This document shows positions 8,116 to 15,500 of a stretch of DNA of 29,146 nt, piece by piece (positions within the stretch are counted from its first letter, which is position 1; the number at the start of each line of letters is the position of its first letter). Source of the stretch: Armatimonadetes bacterium UBA5419 (GTDB taxonomy: Bacteria; Armatimonadota; UBA10988); NCBI GenBank assembly GCA_002409445.1, contig DHNJ01000220.1:6073-35218 (forward strand). Reading direction: 5' to 3'. The translations under genes and the position numbers were made by a program. The notes beneath the pieces were generated by a model that had not been told where the DNA came from, searched no databases, and was given only the letters and a program-made list of their open reading frames with translations.

Positions 8116-8138
8116 GTCGGAGGTCGAACGTCATGCGC

Positions 8139-8166
8139 GGTCCTGACCACGTTGCTGGTTGGGACC
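8139..8166. terminator. Hairpin between convergent genes
   Basis: An 11-bp stem, two pairs of which are G-U (8139-8149 with 8156-8166), closes a 6-base loop in the 54-base gap between the oxidoreductase stop and the convergent ABC ATPase stop. It lacks a clear T-run, but its position suits a bidirectional terminator. Confidence 0.45.
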
Positions 8167-8169
8167 ACG

Positions 8170-9696
8170 CTACGTTGCGGCTGGGCTTGCGGCCTCGACG
8201 CCTGTCGCCAGCCGCATTACCAGTTCCGCCGTCGCCTGGGCGCTGCTCAGTTCGCCCGCCAGCCGCCCCTCGCGCATGACCAAGATGCGGTCGGCCATGC
8301 CCAGGACCTCGTCCAGTTCCGAACTGATCATCAGAATGCCCACGCCCTGCGCGGTCAACTGGTTCATCAGCGCGTAGATTTCGGCCTTCGCGCCAACGTC
8401 GATGCCGCGGGTCGGCTCATCGAGGATCAGCAGCCGCGCCTCGCGGCACAGCCACTTGGCCAGCACTACCTTCTGTTGATTCCCGCCCGACAGGTTTTGG
8501 ACCGCCTGCTCGATGCCCGGCGTGCGGATTTGCAGGTCAGCGCGGTAGCGTTCGGCCAATTCCACCTCGCGCGCCGCGCTCACAAAGCCCAGTCGCGAGA
8601 CGAGCGGTAGGCTAGCCAGGGTGGTGTTCTCGCGCACCGTCATGCCAAGGACCAGGCCCTGGCCCTTGCGGTCCTCGGTGGCGAAACCGAGGCCCTGCGC
8701 GACGGCTTGTGCCGGATGGCCAACAACGACCGGCTCGCCATGGAGCGTGATCTCGCCCGCATCCCGCGCGTCCACGCCGAACAGTGCGCGCGCCACCTCG
8801 GTCCGCCCCGAGCCGACGAGGCCGGCCAACCCGACGATCTCGCCCGCACGCACCGAAAAGCTGACATCGTGTAAGACGCCGCGGCGACTCAGGCCGCGCA
8901 CATCCAGCAGCACCTCGCCCGGCGCCGCGGCCCGCACTGGGTACTGGCTGCTCAGTTCGCGGCCAACCATGCGTCGCACCATCTCGTCGCGCGGCAGCTG
9001 CTCGCGCGGCTCGGTGCAGACCCAGCGCCCGTCGCGCATGACCGTCACACGATCGGCCAGCCGCTCAATCTCCTCCAACCGGTGCGAAATGTAGATGATG
9101 CCCTTGCCCTCGGCCCGCAATCGGTCGATGAGCTCGAACAGCCGCTCGATCTCGCGGTCGGTGAGCGACGCCGTCGGCTCGTCCATGGCGATTACCGAAG
9201 CATCGAGCGCGACCGCCTTGGCGATCTCGACCATCTGCTGTTGGGCGACCGAGAGCGCCTCGACCAACGCGCCAGGGTGGATGTCCGCGCGCAGACGACC
9301 GAGCAGATCGCTGGCACCCGCGCGCAACGCACGCCAATTGACGAAGCCTGCGCCATGCACCGGCTGGCGCCCGAGATAGATGTTCTCCTCGACGCTCATC
9401 GTTGGCACCAGGTTGAACTCCTGGTAGATGATGCTGATGCCCGCGCGCATCGCCTCCAGCGGCCCGGCGAAGCGTTGCGGCTCACCCCGGAGGTAGATCG
9501 TCCCACCGTCCGGCCGCTCGGCGCCGGCCATCAGCTTCATCAGCGTGGACTTGCCCGCCCCGTTCTCGCCCACCAGGGCGTGGACCTCGCCGGCGCGCAG
9601 GTTGAAACCAACGTCGTCGAGCGCGAGCACACCCGGATACTGCTTGCGCATGCCGACCATTTCGAGCAGGATTGGTTGGCCGTCGCGGTCGCTCAT
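8170..9696 (-). CDS. Sugar ABC transporter ATP-binding protein (RbsA/XylG/MglA type, two ATPase domains)
   Basis: The 508-residue protein has two fused ATPase domains, as usual for carbohydrate-uptake (CUT2) importers. Domain 1 has Walker A GENGAGKST (residues 43-51), a degenerate signature LSVAQQQMVEIAKAV and Walker B VIAMDEPTASL. Domain 2 has the degenerate Walker A GLVGSGRTE, a good signature LSGGNQQKVVLAKWL and LLILDEPTRGIDVGAK. This asymmetry is characteristic of RbsA. It energises import of ribose-like or other monosaccharides at the inner membrane. ATG 9696 has GAGGG 7 bases upstream; the frame extends to 9774 but without family similarity. No permease or binding-protein gene lies next to it: downstream is a convergent gene and upstream a divergent cupin. 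It must therefore work with distant partners. Confidence 0.9.
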   Translation of the reverse strand: MSDRDGQPILLEMVGMRKQYPGVLALDDVGFNLRAGEVHALVGENGAGKSTLMKLMAGAERPDGGTIYLRGEPQRFAGPLEAMRAGISIIYQEFNLVPTMSVEENIYLGRQPVHGAGFVNWRALRAGASDLLGRLRADIHPGALVEALSVAQQQMVEIAKAVALDASVIAMDEPTASLTDREIERLFELIDRLRAEGKGIIYISHRLEEIERLADRVTVMRDGRWVCTEPREQLPRDEMVRRMVGRELSSQYPVRAAAPGEVLLDVRGLSRRGVLHDVSFSVRAGEIVGLAGLVGSGRTEVARALFGVDARDAGEITLHGEPVVVGHPAQAVAQGLGFATEDRKGQGLVLGMTVRENTTLASLPLVSRLGFVSAAREVELAERYRADLQIRTPGIEQAVQNLSGGNQQKVVLAKWLCREARLLILDEPTRGIDVGAKAEIYALMNQLTAQGVGILMISSELDEVLGMADRILVMREGRLAGELSSAQATAELVMRLATGVEAASPAAT

Positions 9697-9737
9697 CGGT
9701 GTACCCTCGCGCGCCGAGTGTAGCACGACCCGTGACC

Positions 9738-9750
9738 GCCTATAATAGGC
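9738..9750. promoter_or_regulatory. Palindromic -10 box in a divergent promoter region
   Basis: GCCTAT-A-ATAGGC is a perfect palindrome that contains TATAAT (9741-9746) on the plus strand and TATTAT on the minus strand. It lies between the divergent ABC ATPase (start 9696) and cupin (start 9766). The plus-strand -10 is ideally placed for the cupin, with GAGGAG and GTG right after; no good -35 is visible, so it may need an activator or may double as an operator. Confidence 0.5.
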
Positions 9751-9765
9751 TGCGAGGAGCAGACC

Positions 9766-10245
9766 GTGCGACAAGGCAAGATAGATGGTGTGTGGCTCAA
9801 GCCCCTAACCCTTCACGTCGACGACCGCGGCGCCCTCGCCGAATTGCTGCGCGCCGACGAGCCGTACTGGGGCGGCAGCTTCCAGGGCTTTGGCCAGACC
9901 ACGTTCACCATGTCCCACCCCGGCGTGATCAAGGCCTTCCATTGGCACCGCGAGCAAGACGATGCCTGGTTTTGCGTGCGCGGCAACATCCAGGCGGTCC
10001 TGCACGACCTGCGGCCCGACTCCCTTACACAAGGCCTGACCGAGGTCTACTACCTTGGGGAATTGCGGCCCGCGTTGCTGGTCATCCCGCGTGGCGTGGC
10101 CCACGGCTACCGGGTGCTGGGCGCGGAGCCGGCGTATCTGGTCTACCATGCGAGCGCGCCCTACAACCCCGCGGCGCCGGACGAAGAGCGGTTCGCGCAC
10201 GACGATGCGCGTGTCGGGTTCGACTGGACCACGCAGCCGCGCTGA
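9766..10245 (+). CDS. RmlC-like cupin (dTDP-4-dehydrorhamnose 3,5-epimerase family)
   Basis: The 159-residue protein matches the RmlC cupin fold: GVIKAFHWHREQDD (H59 in the place of the catalytic His), WFCVRGNIQAVLHDLR, LLVIPRGVAHGYRVLG, AEPAYLVYHASAPYNP, and the C-terminal DARVGFDW. Family members epimerise, isomerise or bind nucleotide-linked sugars. It is somewhat shorter than typical RmlC (about 180), and no rmlA, rmlB or rmlD gene is nearby, so a role in dTDP-rhamnose synthesis is not shown. Start is GTG with GAGGAG 6 bases upstream. Its stop codon directly abuts the stop of the convergent gene (no bases between). Confidence 0.8.
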   Translation: MRQGKIDGVWLKPLTLHVDDRGALAELLRADEPYWGGSFQGFGQTTFTMSHPGVIKAFHWHREQDDAWFCVRGNIQAVLHDLRPDSLTQGLTEVYYLGELRPALLVIPRGVAHGYRVLGAEPAYLVYHASAPYNPAAPDEERFAHDDARVGFDWTTQPR

Positions 10246-11013
10246 CTAGTCCGACGGGCCGCGACCACTGCTTGACAAGTCGCGTAACTGGTCCCGCAGT
10301 CGCGCTGCCAGCTCGAAGTCCTCGCGCTCGATCGCCTGCGCCAGCCGTCGCTGCAGCCGGTCGCTCTCGCTGCGTGGCCGGTGCGCTTGGATCTCGCGGA
10401 GCCGTTCACCGAGAGCGGCCAACTCCTGGTCAACGGTCACCTCGCCAAAGTGTCGCGCGCCGAAGTGCCGGACCGCCGCCATGGCGGTGGCGAGCACGCG
10501 CTCAGCGGCTGTGTGGTCGTATTCGTCGACGTGCATCTCGGCTCGCGCGAGGGCATTCATCATGACGATATAGGGCCGGAAGCGCGACAGCGGCCAGCTC
10601 TCGTCGGCCGAGCTCGCGTGAGCTTCGAGGAAGTCGGCGGCACGCAGGTTCCGTGCGGTGTCCACCGAGACCTCGCGGTATCGCTCAAGCTGAAGCAAGC
10701 TGAAGTAGCGCCGGTAGTAGAGTTCGGCCTCGTCGCGGATCGCCTCGCAGTCGAGGCTATTGAGCCGGAAGCCCTCGGCTGAGCCGAAGCGCGCGGTGTA
10801 GTCGGACAGCCGATGTGCGTGGTAGTCGAGGATGGACTCGAAGCCATACGGCCGCTGCCCGTCGGGCCGGCCCGTCATCTCCAGCTGCAGCACACCCAGA
10901 TCGACGCGGACCTGTAGCTTGTCGCGTCCATCGAGGCCGGTAACCACCCGCAGCGGCTGCTGGTCCGGCTGGTTATCCCAGGCCTGCAAGAGTGCGGCGA
11001 TACTGGCTGACAT
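10246..11013 (-). CDS. UvrB/UvrC-motif protein of unknown function
   Basis: The 255-residue protein ends in a UvrB/UvrC (UVR) motif, about residues 213-245: RLQRRLAQAIEREDFELAAR, then LRDQL. This helical hairpin mediates UvrB-UvrC contact in excision repair and also occurs in Clp adaptors (McsA) and unrelated proteins. The rest (RVDLGVLQLEMTGRPDGQRP, then YGFESILDYH) is not UvrB, UvrC or McsA: there is no nuclease, helicase or zinc site. ATG 11013 is preceded by two Shine-Dalgarno-like runs (AAGGAG 2 bases and TAGGAG 11 bases upstream), neither at ideal distance. It lies 60 bases downstream of cysE and may be read through from it. Its function is unknown; a scaffold or adaptor role is a guess from the motif. 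Confidence 0.7.
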   Translation of the reverse strand: MSASIAALLQAWDNQPDQQPLRVVTGLDGRDKLQVRVDLGVLQLEMTGRPDGQRPYGFESILDYHAHRLSDYTARFGSAEGFRLNSLDCEAIRDEAELYYRRYFSLLQLERYREVSVDTARNLRAADFLEAHASSADESWPLSRFRPYIVMMNALARAEMHVDEYDHTAAERVLATAMAAVRHFGARHFGEVTVDQELAALGERLREIQAHRPRSESDRLQRRLAQAIEREDFELAARLRDQLRDLSSSGRGPSD

Positions 11014-11044
11014 GGCTCCTTGGGCTCCTACCCTTCCTTCTACA

Positions 11045-11072
11045 AGTATGGCTTGCCCACCCACCACGTCAA
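11045..11072 (-). promoter_or_regulatory. Possible promoter for the UvrB/UvrC-motif gene
   Basis: Read on the minus strand: TTGACG (11072-11067), a 16-base spacer, CATACT (11050-11045). It starts just upstream of the cysE stop codon and would give a leader of about 25 bases. It is weaker than the other promoters in the window. Confidence 0.35.
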
Positions 11073-11073
11073 G

Positions 11074-12045
11074 TTAGCGCCCGCCACCCCCGCCCTCAAC
11101 CCGGCGGTGACGCACGGTCACCTCGTTCTGCGCGAGGACCAGGCTGCCCGGCGGCACACCCTCCGTCAGGAACACGTTGCCGCCAATCTCCGAGCCCGCA
11201 CCGATCGTGATGTCGCCGAGGATCGTTGCGTTAGCGTAGATGACCACATCGTCCTCGACGGTCGGGTGGCGGCGGATGCCCTTCTGCGGGAAGCCGCGCT
11301 CGTCGAGCGGGAAACTGCGTGCACCCAGGGTCACACCCTGGTACAGCTTGACCCGGTCGCCAACGCGCGCGGTCTCGCCGATCACCACGCCCGTGCCGTG
11401 GTCGATGAAAAAGCCACTGCCAATCCGCGCGCCAGGGTGGATGTCGATACCGACCTGCGAGTGAATATGTTCGGTGATGATGCGCGGGACGACCGGTACA
11501 TCGAGCAGATGCAACTCGTGGGCAAGGCGATAGCCGGCGATCGCCCACAAGCCAGGATAGGTCAGCATCACCTCGGCGAAGCTGATGGCGGCCGGGTCGC
11601 CGTCATAGGCGGCTTGAATGTCATCGATCAGTCGTGCGCGCACGGCCGGTAGCGTGGCGACGAACCGCGCAGTGAGATCGGCGGCGACCAGCGCGATGCG
11701 TTCCGGCGCAATCGGCTCGGCTGAGACCAGGCCCTTGCCCGCTAGATGCTGGGCGTAGGCGCCCTGCCAACGCAACGACAGCCCACTGCCAATTTCAACG
11801 GTCAGCAGGCGGAACGCGCGCGCGATGCGCTCCAGCAAGTAAACCTGGAGCAAGTCGGTAGAACCGCAAGAAGGCAAGAGGCCGGCGGGCAAGAGGGCGT
11901 CGAGGAGCTGGTCCAATGCTTCGACCACGCGGCGTCGATGCGGCACGAGCGGGCCAACACTGTTGGGCTGGTCAGTCTCGGCGCAGCTGTACAGTGGCAG
12001 CATATCAGCGACGACACGCTCGATGACAGGCTTATCTTCCCTCAC
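11074..12045 (-). CDS. cysE: Serine O-acetyltransferase (EpsC/CysE type)
   Basis: The 323-residue enzyme makes O-acetylserine from serine and acetyl-CoA, the entry step to cysteine. The C-terminal left-handed beta-helix hexapeptide repeats are clear (GIDIHPGARIGSGFFIDHGT, then GVVIGETARVG). KLYQGVTLGARSFP, DDVVIYANATILGDITIGAG and IGGNVFLT follow. The long N-terminal helical domain (about 190 residues) is the EpsC form common in Gram-positives and related phyla. The frame runs back to a TTG at 12093, but that TTG is itself the -35 box and the ATG at 12069 lies in the -10 box. The first usable start is GTG 12045, with AGGAG exactly 7 bases upstream. A glycine-rich tail (VEGGGGGR) ends the protein. 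The cysK partner is not in the window. Confidence 0.88.
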   Translation of the reverse strand: MREDKPVIERVVADMLPLYSCAETDQPNSVGPLVPHRRRVVEALDQLLDALLPAGLLPSCGSTDLLQVYLLERIARAFRLLTVEIGSGLSLRWQGAYAQHLAGKGLVSAEPIAPERIALVAADLTARFVATLPAVRARLIDDIQAAYDGDPAAISFAEVMLTYPGLWAIAGYRLAHELHLLDVPVVPRIITEHIHSQVGIDIHPGARIGSGFFIDHGTGVVIGETARVGDRVKLYQGVTLGARSFPLDERGFPQKGIRRHPTVEDDVVIYANATILGDITIGAGSEIGGNVFLTEGVPPGSLVLAQNEVTVRHRRVEGGGGGR

Positions 12046-12064
12046 CCAGCGACTCCTGCCACTG

Positions 12065-12093
12065 ATCATAGGGTTCGCCCCGAGTGGTGTCAA
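12065..12093 (-). promoter_or_regulatory. Promoter of cysE
   Basis: Minus strand TTGACA (12093-12088), a 17-base spacer, TATGAT (12070-12065). The predicted transcript starts near 12058 and reaches AGGAG and GTG 12045 almost at once. This promoter decides the cysE start codon, because all upstream starts would be untranscribed. Confidence 0.75.
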
Positions 12094-12108
12094 CGCGGTT
12101 TGACCGCG
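12094..12108. promoter_or_regulatory. Palindrome between back-to-back promoters (candidate operator)
   Basis: CGCGGT-TTG-ACCGCG, a perfect 6-3-6 inverted repeat. It begins directly after the cysE -35 box and contains the -35 box of the divergent small gene. A protein bound here would affect both promoters. Confidence 0.5.
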
Positions 12109-12129
12109 GGTCGCGCGAGCCTCTACAAT
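12100..12129 (+). promoter_or_regulatory. Promoter of the 81-residue orphan gene
   Basis: TTGACC (12100-12105), an 18-base spacer, TACAAT (12124-12129). The boxes and spacing are identical to those of the promoter before the eutN-like gene at 21073-21044. The -10 box lies 17 bases before the ATG. Confidence 0.7.
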
Positions 12130-12146
12130 CGGGCCGGGAGGCCAAG

Positions 12147-12392
12147 ATGGGTGAGATCACCGTGCGCTTGGTGGCCAATGCGCGGACCGGCGAGCGCGAG
12201 GTCATCGTCAGCTACGAGTCCGACGACGACTGGACCCAGGCCGAACACGAGGAACGACACCGGCGCATCGTCGAAGCCCTTGCCGTGCAGGGCGTCATCA
12301 GCCGCGAGGACGAGGCGCACGTCCGGTTTGAGCCGCTCTCGGGCCAAGCCGCTGCCGAGGCAGAGGCCGAGGATCGCAGCGAACTCGCCTGA
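12147..12392 (+). CDS. Small acidic protein of unknown function (81 residues)
   Basis: I do not recognise this protein. It starts MGEITVRLVANARTGEREVI and then reads VSYESDDDWTQAEHEERHRR, followed by an amphipathic helix (IVEALAVQGVI) and an acidic Ala/Glu tail. There is no signal peptide or membrane segment, so it is probably cytosolic. It is supported as a gene by a good promoter (12100-12129), GGGAGG 5 bases before ATG, and codon use like its neighbours. Its pattern suggests two or three beta strands followed by helices. It stands alone between divergent cysE and the subtilase gene, which has its own promoter. Confidence 0.7.
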   Translation: MGEITVRLVANARTGEREVIVSYESDDDWTQAEHEERHRRIVEALAVQGVISREDEAHVRFEPLSGQAAAEAEAEDRSELA

Positions 12393-12413
12393 TTTCGACG
12401 CCGCGAGGAGGGT

Positions 12414-12443
12414 TTGACCCGCGTGGTTTGTATATGTTAGCAT
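12414..12443 (+). promoter_or_regulatory. Promoter of the subtilase gene
   Basis: TTGACC (12414-12419), an 18-base spacer, TAGCAT (12438-12443). The same -10 hexamer occurs before tgt. Transcription would begin about 130 bases before the start codon, giving an unusually long leader for this window. Confidence 0.55.
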
Positions 12444-12449
12444 TGCGCC

Positions 12450-12581
12450 GCGCGGCGGTTCTGCCGCACGGCAACGGACGGACCTCGGACTAGCGCCCTG
12501 ACCGAGGCCTGGAGCGAACAACTAGACTAGCGCGTCGTGGTGGCGAGCCGGGTGGCGATAACCACGAGGCGGGGGTGAAGC
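12450..12581 (+). other. Long structured 5' leader of the subtilase mRNA
   Basis: This leader contains two hairpins: CCTCGG/CCGAGG (12483-12488 with 12502-12507) and TCGTGGT/ACCACGA (12535-12541 with 12561-12567). The second ends 14 bases before ATG and so could cover or expose the ribosome-binding region GGGGGTGAAG. I do not recognise a known riboswitch class here. Confidence 0.35.
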
Positions 12582-15500
12582 ATGCAAGCACTCTGGTCCG
12601 GAATGAAGCGAGTTGTCTTGGTGTGGGGCGCGCTCGCCCTGCTGGCCCTGCCAGGGCTTAGCCTCGACTCCTATTACTACAACGCTGGCCGCAAGGTTCC
12701 GCTTGTTCCCTCCAACAAGTACGTGGCCGCGCGCCTCACGCCGGATGGTGCCGCGCGCGCGGCGGCTGGCCTGAGGGTAGCGGCCAACTATGACGGCCGG
12801 GCTTCGCACTTCAATCCGCGCTACTCAATTGCCCTGCTCGCGGCACCTGCCGTGAGCGACGCAGCGGTACGCGCGCTGGATGCACAGGTCCAGGCCGACC
12901 CGCAGGTCGCCCGCAGCCTGCCCGTCTACGGCCCGAGCGACGCCTATGCGGTCGACCTCGGCCAGTTCGTCGTTCAGTTCCGCCAGCCGCCGAGCCCCGA
13001 GCAGCTCAACAACCTGCAGGCTCAGTACGGTTTCCGCGTGCTAGAGAGCTGGGGTGACTGGCTGCCGGGCGCCTACCTATGCGCTGCCGACGGCGTTCGT
13101 GGGGCCAGTGGCGTCTCCGTGGCCAACAACCTCCACGAGCGTGAGCAGGTCGTCTTCGCCGAACCTGACCTTTACCGCGCCATGGAGTCGCGCGCCGCAC
13201 CGACGCAGCCGACCCAGTTGAACACGGCTGGCCGTCAACTCCGGCTGAAGCCAAGCGACCCGCTCTACCCCCTGCAGTGGCACCTGAACAACACTGGTCT
13301 GCGGGAGGACGGTTCGCCGGGCGGTACCGCTGGCGCCGACGTGAAAGCCGAAGCTGCGTGGGACGTGACGGTGGGCCGACCAGAAGTCCGCATTGCTGTG
13401 ATCGACGGTGGCTTCGATATGAGTCACCCGGAGTACGCGAGCAAGATCGTCGCACGGCGCGACGTCCTCGGCGGCGATAACGACCCGTCGTACGAACCGA
13501 CACCCGGTTGGGACCCTGCTTGGGGCCCTGATGCGAGTGTGTACCACGGTACTACCTGCGCCGGCATCGCGCTGGCTGCCCAAAACGACATCGGAGTCGT
13601 CGGCATGGCGCCTGGCACTAGCATGATCGCTGTGCGCCTCATCGGAGCAGGCCAGACCGCGAGCATGGAAGTCGCTGCCTTCCGCTTCGCGCAGCAGAAT
13701 GGTGCGGCGGTCATCTCGAACAGCTGGGGGCCCAACTTCCCGATTGACGCGCCCGGGCTGATCCGACCGTTGCCAGACGCAACACGACGCGCGATTGACT
13801 ATGCCATCGACAACGGGCGTGGGGGGCTGGGGAGTGTAGTGCTGTTTGCGGCGGGCAACGACCATCCGCGAGTGAACATCTCCCAAGACGGCTATGCGTC
13901 GTACGATCGCGTCATCGCCGTCGGTGCCACTGACTGGAACGACGCCCATACTGCCTACAGCGTCGGTGGCAGTGCGTTGGACGTCGTCGCCCCAGGTGGC
14001 GAGGATGTCGACGCCAACGGCAACCCGGACCCGGCGCAGGGCATCGTCACCGCCGACCCCCAGGGCGCTGCCGGCGCTACGCCGACCGATTACACCGTCG
14101 GCTACGGCTTGGCCGGTACGTCGATGGCCACCCCACTGGTTGCTGGTATTGCCGCGCTGCTCATCTCGGCGCAGCCGAATCTCACCTACGACCAGGTTCA
14201 GCACATCATCCAGACCTCCGCGGTAAAGGTTGACCCGGTCGGTGCCAACTACAATTCCGCCGGTCACAGCGACTTGTACGGCTTCGGGCGTGTCGATGCC
14301 GCGGCCGCCCTGGCTCTGGCGCTCTCCGGCACCGAGGTGACGATTAACGTCCACACGGTGAACACCGAGCAGGGCGGCTTGCCGATCACCGCGGCTGCGC
14401 CGATCCCGGTCAACTACACGCACCTGGGTCAGCCGCGTACAGCGAATGCCATCGAAGGCCAGCCGCTAACCGTCTACGTGGACCCCGGCACGACCATCGA
14501 GCCGGGGCAGCTGGACAGCGGCGCTGGCACGTTGCAGCGCTGGGCCATGGTTGCCGGGCAGGTGTCACCCATCGCCATCAGCGATCAGGACATCACCATC
14601 GGTGTTAACTATGTCCATCAGCTCAACTTGAGCCTGTCAACAACGGTGCCCGCCGACGCGGTGCCGCTCAGCGAGTCGAACACGACCGCCGTGACGGTCT
14701 TCGACCAGGGTCAGGAGATCACCTGGGCGGTGGCGGACCAGCCCGTACGCGTCTGGGTCGACACCGGCACGAACGTCACCTTTGCCGGCCAGACGAGTGG
14801 CACAACCGGCGACCAACGCTGGATCCTCCGCGACCAGCAGCCGCTGGTGGTCGTCGCGACGCCGTCCGTCCGTCAGTTGGCGCCCCTGTACTACCACCAG
14901 GTGATGCCGACGATCACGTTGAGTGGAACCACCCGCAACAACGCGGTCACGGTGACGAGTCACGTCAGTTGTGGTCTACCGGCCTCGGATCCCCCGGCCA
15001 CCGCCTCTGGCGCCTGGACGGAGTGGGCAGACGTCGGTAGTACGCTGTCGTTCTCTGAGCACAGTCTGGGCAGCCCGTCGTTGCAGGCCATGTCGGCGCG
15101 CACCTTCAAGGTCGCACTGGGTCTGCGCGGTGATGTCCCCTACGACATCCTCGCCATCCCCGATACCTCGAGTATCGAGGCCTCGCAAGCCGCGGCTCCG
15201 GCCGACGGTGAGACCGAGGTGTCGATCATCGTCACGATCCGCGACTCCGCGGAGCAGCCGCTAGCCGGCGTCGCGGTGGAGCGGCTGTCGCTGTCGGCTG
15301 ACCAGACCAACGGCCTGACCATCAGCTCGCCCACGGCGCCGACCGACACCAACGGCCAGGCCGTCTTCACGGTCAAGCGCTCCGTGGTCGGCCCCGTGGT
15401 CTTCCGCGCCGCCATCGACGGCGAAGCGGTCCGCGGCTCGGCGACGGTGGACTTCAAGCGGGTGATCAAGGTGCCGCTATCGGTACCTGGACTGTACCTG

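Noticed and set aside
9270..11440. Repeated string GCGCCAGGGTGGATGTC in the ABC ATPase gene (about 9270) and cysE (about 11430)
   Set aside because: Both encode unrelated peptides using common codons (DIHPGA in each). A coincidence of codon choice, not a repeat element.
12046..12093. Longer cysE starting at TTG 12093 or ATG 12069
   Set aside because: These codons lie in the -35 and -10 boxes of a strong promoter. GTG 12045 has AGGAG at ideal distance.
13077..14423. 448-codon minus-strand frame inside the subtilase gene
   Set aside because: It is antisense to the catalytic domain with its intact triad; GC-rich coding DNA often leaves the opposite frame open. The protein is Arg/Val rich with no motif.
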